Assembly: GCA_041389525.1 (NCBI GenBank)
Contig: JAWKRR010000058.1
Location: 1 to 45,906 of the forward strand
DNA from: JACKFB01 sp041389525
GTDB lineage: Bacteria > Myxococcota_A > UBA9042 > PHBI01 > JACKFB01
Reading direction: 5' to 3'
DNA: 45,906 nucleotides
In this document: positions 16,168 through 26,812 of the stretch, in pieces
Numbering within the stretch: the first letter of the stretch is position 1
How the letters are laid out: each line of letters starts with the position of its first letter
The notes under the pieces: generated by a model
Told to the model about the DNA's origin: nothing
The model's database searches: none
The model's input: the letters and a program-made list of their open reading frames with translations, nothing else
Program-made: the position numbers and the translations under genes

Positions 16168-16764
16168 ATGCCTGATGTCCCAGTCGCGCTTCGGTTCACT
16201 GTGTTCCTGTCGCTCGCCCTGCTCTGCGCCAGCGCGTGTCGCCCGGCGCCGCCACCGCTCGCCACCCCGGCCGGCCTCCCTCCCGCGCTCTTCCCGGGGC
16301 CAGGACTCGCTGCGCTCACACGCGCACGGCCCGGCCCGCAAGCGCAGACCTGCAGCGACGACGTGCGGTTGGCGGCGGCCATGCCGGACCCGGTCACCGT
16401 CCCCGACCGGGAGGGCGAGTGGCTCGAGATTCGCAGCGACGCACCGGTGCCGGTCGCTCTCGACGGCTGGACGCTCACCAGCGGCCGCTCGCGCCTCGCC
16501 CTCGACGGCGTCAGCGTAGCCGGTGATGAGCCCGTGTGTGTTGGCGGTCCCCACGGCGTCATCGCGCGGGGAAAGATCCGGCTGCGCAACAAGGACGGCC
16601 TCGTCTCCCTGGTCGACCCCTGCGGCGTGACCCGCTCCTCGCTGCGCTGGCGTCGCGCGCCACCGGGCGGGGTGATTCGCGCCCCGCCCCCGTGGGCCCT
16701 GAACGACAACGGTCCCGCTCGGGGTGAACCGAGCGGGACCGTGGGTGGCTGCGGACAGACTTGA
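16168..16764 (+). CDS. Lipoprotein with lamin-tail-like domain, sigma-54 controlled
   Basis: The 198 residues start with a signal peptide and lipobox (ASAC, Cys24), followed by a Pro-rich linker. Residues about 75-165 resemble a bacterial lamin-tail (LTD) beta-sandwich: D-x-x-GEWLEIRS, then VALDGWTL, then a hydrophobic beta pattern ending IRLRNKDGLVSLVD. LTD domains often sit on cell-surface proteins. GGAGG is 5 bases before the ATG. The last about 20 codons run through the hairpin at 16709-16742 and the final 6 lie antisense to the tRNA gene. Function unknown. Confidence 0.75.
   Translation: MPDVPVALRFTVFLSLALLCASACRPAPPPLATPAGLPPALFPGPGLAALTRARPGPQAQTCSDDVRLAAAMPDPVTVPDREGEWLEIRSDAPVPVALDGWTLTSGRSRLALDGVSVAGDEPVCVGGPHGVIARGKIRLRNKDGLVSLVDPCGVTRSSLRWRRAPPGGVIRAPPPWALNDNGPARGEPSGTVGGCGQT
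16709..16742 (-). terminator. Hairpin downstream of the tRNA gene
   Basis: A perfect 14-bp stem (16709-16722 with 16729-16742) and a 6-base loop begin 3 bases after the 3' end of the tRNA gene. On the minus strand it is followed by TTGTCGTTC, a weak T-tract. It lies inside the 3' end of the lipoprotein gene on the other strand. Confidence 0.55.
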
Positions 16765-16819
16765 ACTGTCGACCTGACGATTATGAGTCGTCCGCTCTAA
16801 CCAGCTGAGCTACGCAGCC
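16746..16819 (-). tRNA. tRNA with CAT anticodon, probably elongator Met
   Basis: The full cloverleaf is visible on the minus strand. Acceptor GGCTGCG pairs with CGCAGCC, anticodon stem GACGA/TCGTC holds loop CTCATAA, and T-stem GACAG/CTGTC holds loop TTCAAGT. The discriminator is A. The next bases are CCC, so CCA is not encoded. The 5' half is nearly identical to E. coli elongator tRNA-Met, and the U4-A69 pair fits Met better than the lysidine-modified Ile2 tRNA, which shares the CAT anticodon. Confidence 0.93.
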
Positions 16820-16848
16820 CCATGAGGCCAGCCGTTGAGGCCCTGCGC

Positions 16849-16878
16849 CTCATAGCGATCCTCGGCCCCTTTCGTCAA
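16849..16878 (-). promoter_or_regulatory. Promoter of the tRNA gene
   Basis: On the minus strand TTGACG (16878-16873), an 18-base spacer and TATGAG (16854-16849) lie 30 bases before the mature 5' end. The match is 5/6 and 4/6. Confidence 0.5.
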
Positions 16879-16917
16879 GCCATTCGACGGGCACGAATCG
16901 CTGCCCGGCTGCAGACC

Positions 16918-17487
16918 CTATGCGTCGTCCCAACGTGAGGTGAGGCGAGCCCGCTTGGACTCAGCCGCGACCTCGGTCTTACGCGCGCGCAGCGACGCCA
17001 GCTCGCCCAACAGCTTCCAGTAGTGCTCGATGAGCGTCGGCAGGTAGAGCCCCTTCACGAAGAAAGACGGAGTCCGGTAGATGGGACGATCCGCATCATC
17101 CAAACCGAAGTCGGCCAGCAAGGTTCGCGCGTCGCCCTCGATAGTGCGCACGACCTCCCAGACGGCCTCGGCCCCGATGAGGCTTCGGGTGTCGTCAGGC
17201 TCGGAGTGCCCTCGCGACCAGACCGTATCGTCCGCCAGGGCGGCCATGATGCGCGCGCCGGCCCGCGCACCGTCGTCGGTGCTGCGCCGCTTGAGCTCCT
17301 TGAGCTGCTCGTCCGTTAGCCCTTCTGCGACGTCGGTGCGGACGAGGAACCGCCGCTTCGCCTCGCGGCTGACGAAGAGCGGCAGGTCCTCGGCGAGCAC
17401 CGTGCGAATCTGGTCCACGACCTGCTTGAAGCGCTGGTTGCAGAGTGAAATCTGGTCATCGAGCTCTTTGACTGTGGCCTCATTCAT
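16918..17487 (-). CDS. Conserved-looking soluble protein of unknown function
   Basis: The 189 residues are mixed charged and hydrophobic, with predicted helices at both ends (ELDDQISLCNQRFKQVVDQI and LYLPTLIEHYWKLLGELASL). No signal peptide, membrane segment or recognised motif. ATG 17487 has GGAGGGG 6 bases upstream; the longer frame to 17631 is Arg-rich and unlikely. Codon use matches the neighbours. Flanked by the tRNA gene and the 901-residue protein gene, but with its own promoter candidate at 17523-17551. I do not recognise it. Confidence 0.7.
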   Translation of the reverse strand: MNEATVKELDDQISLCNQRFKQVVDQIRTVLAEDLPLFVSREAKRRFLVRTDVAEGLTDEQLKELKRRSTDDGARAGARIMAALADDTVWSRGHSEPDDTRSLIGAEAVWEVVRTIEGDARTLLADFGLDDADRPIYRTPSFFVKGLYLPTLIEHYWKLLGELASLRARKTEVAAESKRARLTSRWDDA

Positions 17488-17522
17488 GGCGGGCCCCTCC
17501 ACGGTTGTCAGGTGATGGCGGA

Positions 17523-17551
17523 GGTATACAACTCGGCCGATCGACCGGCAA
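17523..17551 (-). promoter_or_regulatory. Promoter candidate for the gene at 16918-17487
   Basis: On the minus strand TTGCCG (17551-17546), a 17-base spacer and TATACC (17528-17523) would give a leader of about 29 bases. Matches are 4/6 each. Confidence 0.35.
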
Positions 17552-17637
17552 ATTGCGGTCCAGCTCCGACGGCGCTCGGTCAGCGCTGCGGCGCCGGCCC
17601 AAGCGGGGCGCGGCCCGGAGCGTTGAAGCACAGGCCT

Positions 17638-20343
17638 CTAGAACGACTGGCCCACGGCCGCGCCGACCGTGACCGGCGGCACACCCCGCGGCCGCTGGCC
17701 GGCCACCAGCAGCGGGACGGCCGCGTCGATGGAGAACACCATGGGGGTCAGCCCCGCGACCACATAGTGGAAGCGGAGCCCGTAGCCTATCCCGACGGAG
17801 AACGCCTCGGATTGAAAGGTCCGGTTCGGGGTCTGCCCGAGCAAGGCGCCATCGACGAAGAGCACGCCGTCGATCCCGTGGACGAATGCCAGGTGGAGCG
17901 CGGAGATCGACACGTCACGTGTGTACCGGTGCCTCCACTCGAGGGAACCGGCCAGCCGCATCTCGCCGGTGCGGGCGAAGGTGGCCAGCGCGCGGACACC
18001 GCCGGGGCCGCCGATGCCGAGGGTCTCAGACGACGAGATCTCGCCCAGGAGTATGTCTGCTCGGAAGGCGCCGGCCAGGGTGTGGCGACCGCCGATCGGT
18101 ATCAGGCGGCCCAGCAGCGCGCTGCCCGCGAAGCCGATGTCGCTGGTCCCGTCCCGGGTCGCGAGGGTGGGGCCAATCGCGAGGAGGCGCGCGACGCCGG
18201 CGCGGGGATCGGTGCGGCTGCGGAAGGTGAGCTCGCCGAGGGTGAAGCGCAGCCGCAGGCCGAGCCCGCTCCCATCGCCTCGACGCGGCTTGAGCCAGGA
18301 GATGGAGGTCCCGACGCCGATCGCCAGGCGTCGGCGGTTGGGCACGACCTTGGGGCCGAGGCTGCGCAACCAATCCACAGCGACGCCGGTGCGCCGCTCG
18401 AGATCGAACACGCTCAACAAGAACGTGTGGTCGATGTCGGCCTCACGGCGGACGAATCCACTGACGATCACGTCTGCGCGCCCGCTGGCGGAGTTCAGGG
18501 ACAGACCGAAGCCATCGAGCAGCACGCGCCAGCGGGGGTGGGTGAGGTTGTCCGCCCGGGGATCCACAGGTCGACCGAGATCCGATTCAGCGAGGCGCCG
18601 TTTGGGATCCAGCACCACACGCGGACGGGTCGCGGTCGAGCGCACGCGGGCCGTCACCGTCGCTTGGTCGACCACGACGCTGGCCTGGGCAGGAGCTCTC
18701 CTGCGGCCCTCGACTCGAACCGCGACTTGCTCCGGCGGCTGTACGGGGCCGTCGACACGTATCTGGACGTCCACGAAGGGACCTTCGTCGTCCTCTCCAC
18801 GGGTGACCTCATCGATCGCGTAGTTGCGATCTGGCGTGCCCTCATCCCACGCCTCGAGCCAAGCCATGTCGACGCCGTCACCGTGCCGGCTCAGCGCCTC
18901 GGGCAGGGGCACGCCTCGCGCCACGTCGGCGGCGAGCGCGCCGGCGGCTTCCGCGCCGAGTCGGTCCACCAACTTCTCGCGCCACAGGTGCCCCACCGGC
19001 CTGCGATGCGAGAAGAGCTCGATGCTGTCGCGGAAGCGATCGGTGTCATCGGGCCCGCGGAAGAACGCCGACTCGAAGGGGATCTGCGGCGCGGTCAACG
19101 CGTCATCCACCTCGGCGAGCAGGCTGCCCTTCGCCAACAGCTCCCGGGCACCCTCCTGCCCGCCGTACATCGCACGCTCCCAGCGCTCGGTCAGGTCCAC
19201 CGCCACGAGGTCGACGGCTTGGTCCGCGCGCCCTGGCTCCGCTTGCGGCGCGACGATGTCCTCGACAACCAGCGCGGCGGTCGCGCGGACCAGGGGCAAC
19301 CTATGGAACTTCCGGATCGGCTCGTAGGGGGTGACGTCGAAGGCGCGGTCGCTGACCAGAATCATGCCGGGTGCGGTGCGGGCGAGGGCGCGGCGCAGTG
19401 GCGCCTCCGCACAGACCGTCATGTCCGGCACCGCGACGCCGTGGCGGGCCAGAAAGCCCAGCGTCGCGCCGACCGTGGCGAGGGTCTGCGCGTGCACATC
19501 GATCACCCCGAGATCGAACAGATCGTCGGGCCCGCGCGTCCCGCGCCGCTTGCGCCGATGGACCAGCATCACGCGGCCGTGGTCGGTGACGAGCCGGCTG
19601 ATTTGGTGGCGCGTGTAGAGCAGAAGCGACACCCGCCGGGCCCTCCCCTCGCCGACGGGCTGAGGTTCGCCGCCGGCGGTCAGCTCCGTCAGGCGCCCGT
19701 TGACTACGCTCAGGGCGTCGCGTCGCCCCGCCCAGCCCAGGCTAAGGTGGAAATCGAGCGCGTCAGGCGGCAGATCTGGGTGAAACCCCGCGGCATCGAG
19801 GGGCGGCGGGCGCGGGAAGAAGCCTCCGTCGAGGGTCAGCTGGCCGGCGTCACGGCCGAAGGGGCCAAAGCGCCGCGGAATTCGGGTCTCGAAGGTAAGC
19901 ACGACGACCGCGACTTCGCCCGCCGCGACGGGCTCCACGAGGTGGATGCGGTAGAGGGTAGTCTCGATCCGCTCGATTCGGAGCGCGCGACCTTGCCCAT
20001 CGACGGCGCCCCCGAGGTCCATCGCCGCGGGCTGAAATCCGACCGGGAAGAGGCGGGGTTCATCCACCTCATCCATCGCGTGGGGGGGCGTGGCCAGGCG
20101 CTCGGGGAAAGCCCACACATCCACGTGTTCCAGCGCGCTGCCGGCCGGGGCGCGCACCGTGAGCCGCGCATGGCCGTGGAGCCGACTCAGGTCGGCGGAC
20201 ACGACGGCGTCGACGTCGGCACGTACCGCCGGCGGCTCGGCTTGAGCTCGCGCCACGCCCGAATTTCCGACGCTCGACGCGCACGCGAGGAGACAAAGCC
20301 CCACGAGTCGAGCCGCCGGGCGACCCGCCCACCCAGGGACCAA
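17638..20343 (-). CDS. Exported M1-peptidase-like protein with C-terminal outer-membrane beta-barrel
   Basis: A 901-residue protein with a signal peptide (GLCLLACASSVGNSGVARAQA). Residues about 40-230 form beta-sandwich strands like the N-terminal domain of M1 aminopeptidases, and residues 240-480 resemble the thermolysin-like part. The zinc motif HExxH is absent where it should lie. The corresponding region reads TAALVVEDIV. From about residue 590 the chain becomes alternating amphipathic strands rich in Gly and Arg and ends in Phe (AVGQSF), the hallmark of an outer-membrane barrel of the D15/surface-antigen type. TTG 20343 is chosen because AAGGGGG lies 6 bases upstream. Probably a surface-located pseudo-peptidase; the fold assignment is inference. 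Confidence 0.65.
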   Translation of the reverse strand: MVPGWAGRPAARLVGLCLLACASSVGNSGVARAQAEPPAVRADVDAVVSADLSRLHGHARLTVRAPAGSALEHVDVWAFPERLATPPHAMDEVDEPRLFPVGFQPAAMDLGGAVDGQGRALRIERIETTLYRIHLVEPVAAGEVAVVVLTFETRIPRRFGPFGRDAGQLTLDGGFFPRPPPLDAAGFHPDLPPDALDFHLSLGWAGRRDALSVVNGRLTELTAGGEPQPVGEGRARRVSLLLYTRHQISRLVTDHGRVMLVHRRKRRGTRGPDDLFDLGVIDVHAQTLATVGATLGFLARHGVAVPDMTVCAEAPLRRALARTAPGMILVSDRAFDVTPYEPIRKFHRLPLVRATAALVVEDIVAPQAEPGRADQAVDLVAVDLTERWERAMYGGQEGARELLAKGSLLAEVDDALTAPQIPFESAFFRGPDDTDRFRDSIELFSHRRPVGHLWREKLVDRLGAEAAGALAADVARGVPLPEALSRHGDGVDMAWLEAWDEGTPDRNYAIDEVTRGEDDEGPFVDVQIRVDGPVQPPEQVAVRVEGRRRAPAQASVVVDQATVTARVRSTATRPRVVLDPKRRLAESDLGRPVDPRADNLTHPRWRVLLDGFGLSLNSASGRADVIVSGFVRREADIDHTFLLSVFDLERRTGVAVDWLRSLGPKVVPNRRRLAIGVGTSISWLKPRRGDGSGLGLRLRFTLGELTFRSRTDPRAGVARLLAIGPTLATRDGTSDIGFAGSALLGRLIPIGGRHTLAGAFRADILLGEISSSETLGIGGPGGVRALATFARTGEMRLAGSLEWRHRYTRDVSISALHLAFVHGIDGVLFVDGALLGQTPNRTFQSEAFSVGIGYGLRFHYVVAGLTPMVFSIDAAVPLLVAGQRPRGVPPVTVGAAVGQSF

Positions 20344-20705
20344 GCGCTACCCCCTTAAAGAGCGCTGATTGTCCTGACCTTGGCCCCGCAGCGCAAGTTC
20401 GCCCGTGTCGGACCGCGCGCACGGCGAAGAGTCCCCCGCGGGCACGACCGCTGGGGCTGCGACGCGCTCCCGCGGCGCGCCCAGACCTCACGCCCAGGCC
20501 GGGGTCCGCACACCCGCGGAACCGGGCCCCAGCGGAAGGCGCGCGGATCCCCGTCGATTCGCCGAGCCGCGGTCTCCTACCGGGTCGTCGGCTACCTTGA
20601 CCCTGCCGCGACGGCGCGGCTACAGTTGGCCGCGTTCCGACCCGTATTCCGAACACTTGGAACAGGCCGGGCACACACCAGCGCGGGGGCGCGGGAGGAG
20701 CTAAC
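20344..20705. other. Intergenic region upstream of the pilin gene
   Basis: The 362 bases hold the divergent leaders of the 901-residue protein and the pilin genes. Apart from the promoter at 20597-20626 and inverted GTTCC/GGAAC repeats at about 20634-20663, I see no gene, RNA or terminator. Confidence 0.5.
20597..20626 (+). promoter_or_regulatory. Sigma-70-type promoter of the pilin-like gene
   Basis: TTGACC, an 18-base spacer and TACAGT (5/6 and 4/6) precede the pilin ATG by 80 bases. Inverted GTTCC/GGAAC elements follow in the leader and could be an operator. Confidence 0.4.
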
Positions 20706-21272
20706 ATGGCGACGCGACGCGGAACTCTGGGCTTCACCCTCATCGAGTTGATGATCACCGTGGTGATTATCTCCGTACTCGCGGCTGTGGCCGTGGCCTC
20801 CTACACCCGCTTCAAGCGTTCGGCTCGCCAGACTGAGGGAATCTCCGCGGTCAACGACATCCGCATGAAGCAGGAGACCTTCTACAACACGTACTCGCGC
20901 TACGTGTCGTCGACCACCGACGAGGATACCTACGACGGCACGCTGCTGCTCGCCGATGGGGTGGAGGGCATGTACTCGTGGGACGTCGTCTGTCCCGATC
21001 CCACGAACGCGTGGTGCAATCTCGGTTTCCGCCCGCCCCTCACGCACATCGACGCGACGACCGACGCGTCCTACTTCCGGTACCTGACCATGGGCTGGGC
21101 GCCTGGCGTCGCAGCGCCCGACGCGATCGTGGACCCGAACCAGCGGTGGCTGCTCATCCGCGCGGTGGGCCTACCCGAGGCCGATGGCTCGGACGGCAAC
21201 TGCACCCGCTTGCAGTGGTCGAACGAAGGCAACGAGGTCTTCACGTTCCGCCGCGAGAGCTGCGGAAACTAG
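20706..21272 (+). CDS. Type IV pilin-like protein
   Basis: The 188 residues have a classic class III signal: MATRRGTLG, cleavage after Gly9, then FTLIELM with Glu at mature position 5. A long hydrophobic helix follows (VVIISVLAAVAVASYTRFKR). The C-terminal domain is beta-rich with four cysteines (VVCPDPTNAWCNLG and GNCTRLQWSN...RESC), which could form two disulphides. It could be a major or minor pilin or a type II secretion pseudopilin. No pil or gsp gene is nearby. GGAGGAG lies 5 bases before the ATG. Transcribed alone. Confidence 0.85.
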   Translation: MATRRGTLGFTLIELMITVVIISVLAAVAVASYTRFKRSARQTEGISAVNDIRMKQETFYNTYSRYVSSTTDEDTYDGTLLLADGVEGMYSWDVVCPDPTNAWCNLGFRPPLTHIDATTDASYFRYLTMGWAPGVAAPDAIVDPNQRWLLIRAVGLPEADGSDGNCTRLQWSNEGNEVFTFRRESCGN

Positions 21273-21578
21273 CCGAGCTCACGACCCAGCCGCCGGGCCC
21301 GTCCGAGGTGGTCGGCGGGTCTCCACGCACGCACGCACGCCGGCCGAGGGAAACGCGGCCAGGTCTCCAAGACGAGCCGGCCTGGTGCCGCGAACCGACA
21401 AGTGTCCGCGGTTACGATCGCCCCGCCGGTCGACCATCCGCGATGCGCCTGTGGCCCCTCTCGTCCGACGAGCGAGTGGCCCCCCGCCGAGGAGCGTGTG
21501 GGCCCCTCGCGACGGGTCGCGGTCGGCGACTCCTATCGCGCGCCTGAGCCTTGCCCCAGGCGCCGCGCCCGGTCTCGC
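21273..21578. other. Non-coding gap between convergent genes
   Basis: The 306 bases between the pilin-like gene and the acidic-tailed gene contain a (CACG)-rich tract near 21326-21340 and an imperfect GC-rich stem (GCGGCCAGG with CCTGG-GCCGC near 21355-21392) without a T-tract. I see no coding frame. Confidence 0.4.
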
Positions 21579-22280
21579 CTAGTCCTTGTCGTCGTCGTCG
21601 TCGTCGTCGTCATCGTCGACGTCGATCTCGATATCCTCGATGTCCGACATGTCGATGTCGTCGTCCATGTCGACGTCGATGCCCAGCTCGTCGTCGTCGC
21701 CGTCTTTGCCCCGCGCGTCCGAGCTAGCCTTCTGGCGGAGCTTCTCGGCGATGCGGCGTCGGCGCGCGGCGGGATCTTCTTCTTCACGGCGGACCACCGC
21801 CCGCTCCTTGGATCCCTCGACGGCCCCGGCCTGCCGCACGACCATCTTGTCGAGCGAGACGACCAACTCAAAGGGCTTATCGAGGGTCATCACGGCCTGC
21901 TCGACGTGCTTCGTGTGCAGGAAAAACCGGCGTGACTTCGGCACCTTGCGGTCGCCGGGGTAGGTCACGATGATCTGGCCGGTCTCAATGTGCAGCTCGT
22001 AAGTCTCTTGGTCTGCGATGAACTCGCGGAACTGCTGGACCTCGAAGCGGCCATCGCGGCGCGGCTTCGCGGAAAAGCGCATCGTCGGAGGGTTTCGCTC
22101 CAGCGTGTACGAACGGCATTCGGCGGACTGCGAGCACCCACCGAGCGGATCGTCGCCGCGCTGCAGGGGCTGGCAGGTCCGGATGTTCTCCCAGGTACCG
22201 AAACACGCGAAGGCGCCGGGGGCTCCGGGCTCAAGCGCAATCGGCTGGAATCGGGTTCCACCGCCGAGCAAGACTGACAC
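21579..22280 (-). CDS. Unknown protein with very acidic C-terminal tail
   Basis: The 233 residues have three parts. Residues 1-60 are Gly/Pro/Cys-containing (four Cys at about 26, 36, 49 and 55). Residues 60-150 are a beta-rich region. From about 155 to the end comes a basic-then-acidic tail finishing in ten consecutive Asp and KD. The last segment is encoded by (GTC)8 in plus-strand sense. No signal peptide or known domain. GTG 22280 has AGGAGG 4 bases upstream, a strong signal that supports this frame over the Ser-rich frame on the other strand. Function unknown. Confidence 0.65.
   Translation of the reverse strand: MSVLLGGGTRFQPIALEPGAPGAFACFGTWENIRTCQPLQRGDDPLGGCSQSAECRSYTLERNPPTMRFSAKPRRDGRFEVQQFREFIADQETYELHIETGQIIVTYPGDRKVPKSRRFFLHTKHVEQAVMTLDKPFELVVSLDKMVVRQAGAVEGSKERAVVRREEEDPAARRRRIAEKLRQKASSDARGKDGDDDELGIDVDMDDDIDMSDIEDIEIDVDDDDDDDDDDKD
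21588..21611. repeat. (GTC)8 trinucleotide tract inside the acidic tail
   Basis: Eight consecutive GTC units lie on the plus strand, read as Asp codons on the minus strand. Length changes by one unit would keep the frame and alter only the number of Asp residues. Confidence 0.8.
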
Positions 22281-22403
22281 GCGACCTCCTATCGGCCTTG
22301 GGACGCGGTTGCATATACGAATGGCCGGTGTCGAGCAAGCTCGCGCGCAATCAAGCGCCGCGGCGAGCCTCGGGCTGACCCGTGATAGTGCAGCCCCGCG
22401 AGC

Positions 22404-24122
22404 CTACGGCGCGGTGAGCTGACACATGCCGGGATCGTCCACGCCGAAGCGCAGCAATCCCGCGTGCAGGTCGATGGCGCGGGTCTCCGCGGCGAGCGTC
22501 TCGATGCCCCCCGAGAGCAGCCAGGATCCGTCGCCGAGCGCGAGCAAACCGGCACCCAAGGCCGCGACAGGCGATTCGGCGGGCGTCCCCGTCACGCTGA
22601 GCGCCCCCGTCGGCGAGGCCAGCGCCAAGCGGGCAAGCTTCTGCGGCAAGCAGTCCTTGACGCCCGCCCCGGGGCAGGCCGGGTCGCTGGTCAGGCTGGT
22701 CAGGCCGCCGCCAAGCATGATGCCGAGCTCGCCCAGGTCGACGACCAGCGGGGCGACGCGGCGAAAGAGGTCGCCGGCGAGCGGGCTGCCGTCGAGCAGA
22801 TCGCGCGTCGTCACCGCGGCGCCCGAGGGCGCGACCGTGACCAGGATAGCGCGCGGCGTCGTCGCCCCGGCGGTGAACTGCGTGGCGCCGGCGCCGCCCA
22901 TGATGTCGCTTCCGCCAAGCACCAGGAAATGCCAGCCGGCCGCGTCGTCGCCGATGAAAAGCCCGCCCGCCATGAACGGCACGCCGCCCACCACGGTGCC
23001 CGTGAGCTGCGTCGCCGACGAGGCCCCGAGATCCAGCCAGGCCGCCGCGCCCGCCGGGTCGCCGCTCGCCGTCCCACCATAGACCAGCGCGTGCCCGTCG
23101 TCGGTCGGCAGCACCGTGGCGCCGTAGCGCCCCGCCGGCAGGCCGAAGGACTTGATCGATCCGGTCGCTCCGAAGACCGTCACTCCGGTCGCGTAGGTCG
23201 GCGTCCCCCCGGCCGTCCCGTCGACGCCGCCGACCGCGACGACCGTCCCGTCAGGCGCCGAGCCCAGCGCAGGCAGCGCCGGCAATGTGCTGTCAGGCCC
23301 TGCGACCGGGTTGCCCGTCGCCGGATCGTAGACCTCGATCCCCGAGGACGGCGCGCTGTCCTGGCTGGGAAAGATCGGCGGGCGATCGCCGCCAGTGTTG
23401 AGGGTGACGGCCCTGACACCGCCGATGATGCGGATCGTACCGTCGTTCGAGATGATCTGCGCGGCCCCCATGGCCCGCCGCTCCTGAAGTCGCGCCAGCG
23501 CAGCGAAGCGGCTCTGGTTGCGGGAGTAGCGGTCGACGCTGGTGGTCGCGCGCAGCTCTTTCTTCGCGAGGTCGTAGGCGTCGAAGCCGCCCAGGGCGTA
23601 GGCGAAGTCGCCGTCGAAGGCGGTGGCGGCGAAGGCGTGACCTGCCTTCATCTGGCGGTCCCCCTCCAGTACCCCCTTGCCACCCACGCACGCGGCCGCA
23701 TCGACCGGCGTGAGAAACACGTCCGCGGTGTTGCGATTGCCCGCGAGCACCTCGAGGCCGCGGGTGATGCCGCCCCACGTCGGCGTCGCGCCCTTGCACG
23801 CGACCACCTCGATGACGACGCCCTCCCCCGCCGGGACATCCTCAAGGACCGCCTGCTCCTGGCTGGCAGCGTCATCGCTCGCGAAGATGCCCACGATCGG
23901 CGCGTCGCCGGGGATGTGGCCCCCAGTCGCGCGCACCACGACGCGGTCGGCGTTGGAAGGGAAGCGGAAGTCCCCGTTCTCATTGGGCACGCACGGCGCC
24001 AGCGACGCGGTGGACAGCACCAACCCGCCCCCGCTCGGAGCCGCGTCGGCACAGGCGGCGGCCAAAGCTGCGCTCAGGAGGAGGGAAAGCGAGACGGAGA
24101 TAGCGCGGAAAAGGCTGGTCAT
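22404..24122 (-). CDS. Kelch-like beta-propeller lipoprotein
   Basis: The 572 residues begin with a signal peptide and lipobox (LAAAC, Cys24). Residues 25-150 look like a small beta-sandwich with three cysteines. From about 160 a series of kelch-like blades follows, each with GG after hydrophobic strands (YALGGFD, RIIGGVR, VAVGGVDG, ALVYGGTAS, LVLGGSDI, IMLGGGLTS, LLSGGIE), about seven in all, enough for one propeller. Probably a surface or periplasmic binding protein; ligand unknown. Divergent from mutS with 68 bases between them. Confidence 0.75.
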   Translation of the reverse strand: MTSLFRAISVSLSLLLSAALAAACADAAPSGGGLVLSTASLAPCVPNENGDFRFPSNADRVVVRATGGHIPGDAPIVGIFASDDAASQEQAVLEDVPAGEGVVIEVVACKGATPTWGGITRGLEVLAGNRNTADVFLTPVDAAACVGGKGVLEGDRQMKAGHAFAATAFDGDFAYALGGFDAYDLAKKELRATTSVDRYSRNQSRFAALARLQERRAMGAAQIISNDGTIRIIGGVRAVTLNTGGDRPPIFPSQDSAPSSGIEVYDPATGNPVAGPDSTLPALPALGSAPDGTVVAVGGVDGTAGGTPTYATGVTVFGATGSIKSFGLPAGRYGATVLPTDDGHALVYGGTASGDPAGAAAWLDLGASSATQLTGTVVGGVPFMAGGLFIGDDAAGWHFLVLGGSDIMGGAGATQFTAGATTPRAILVTVAPSGAAVTTRDLLDGSPLAGDLFRRVAPLVVDLGELGIMLGGGLTSLTSDPACPGAGVKDCLPQKLARLALASPTGALSVTGTPAESPVAALGAGLLALGDGSWLLSGGIETLAAETRAIDLHAGLLRFGVDDPGMCQLTAP

Positions 24123-24190
24123 AGCTGGGGATCCTGCCGTCGCGACGGGGCGTGGTCAAGTTGCGCCCGACCTGATAAAGCTCCCGCCCC

Positions 24191-26808
<2,618 letters not shown>

Positions 26809-26812
<4 letters not shown>

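Noticed and set aside
16746..16819. tRNA-Ile2 with lysidine-modified CAT anticodon
   Set aside because: Acceptor-stem U4-A69 and the 5' half match elongator Met; Ile2 usually has C4-G69 and C5-G68. Not fully excluded.
17512..20358. 948-codon open frame on the plus strand, opposite the M1-like gene
   Set aside because: Gln/Glu/His/Arg-rich composition with no start signal; the opposite strand has a signal peptide, domain pattern and barrel end. Long antisense frames are common at this GC content.
21586..21963. Ser-rich plus-strand frame beginning with a long Ser run
   Set aside because: It is the (GTC)n tract read in another frame. The minus-strand frame has a strong ribosome binding site and balanced composition.
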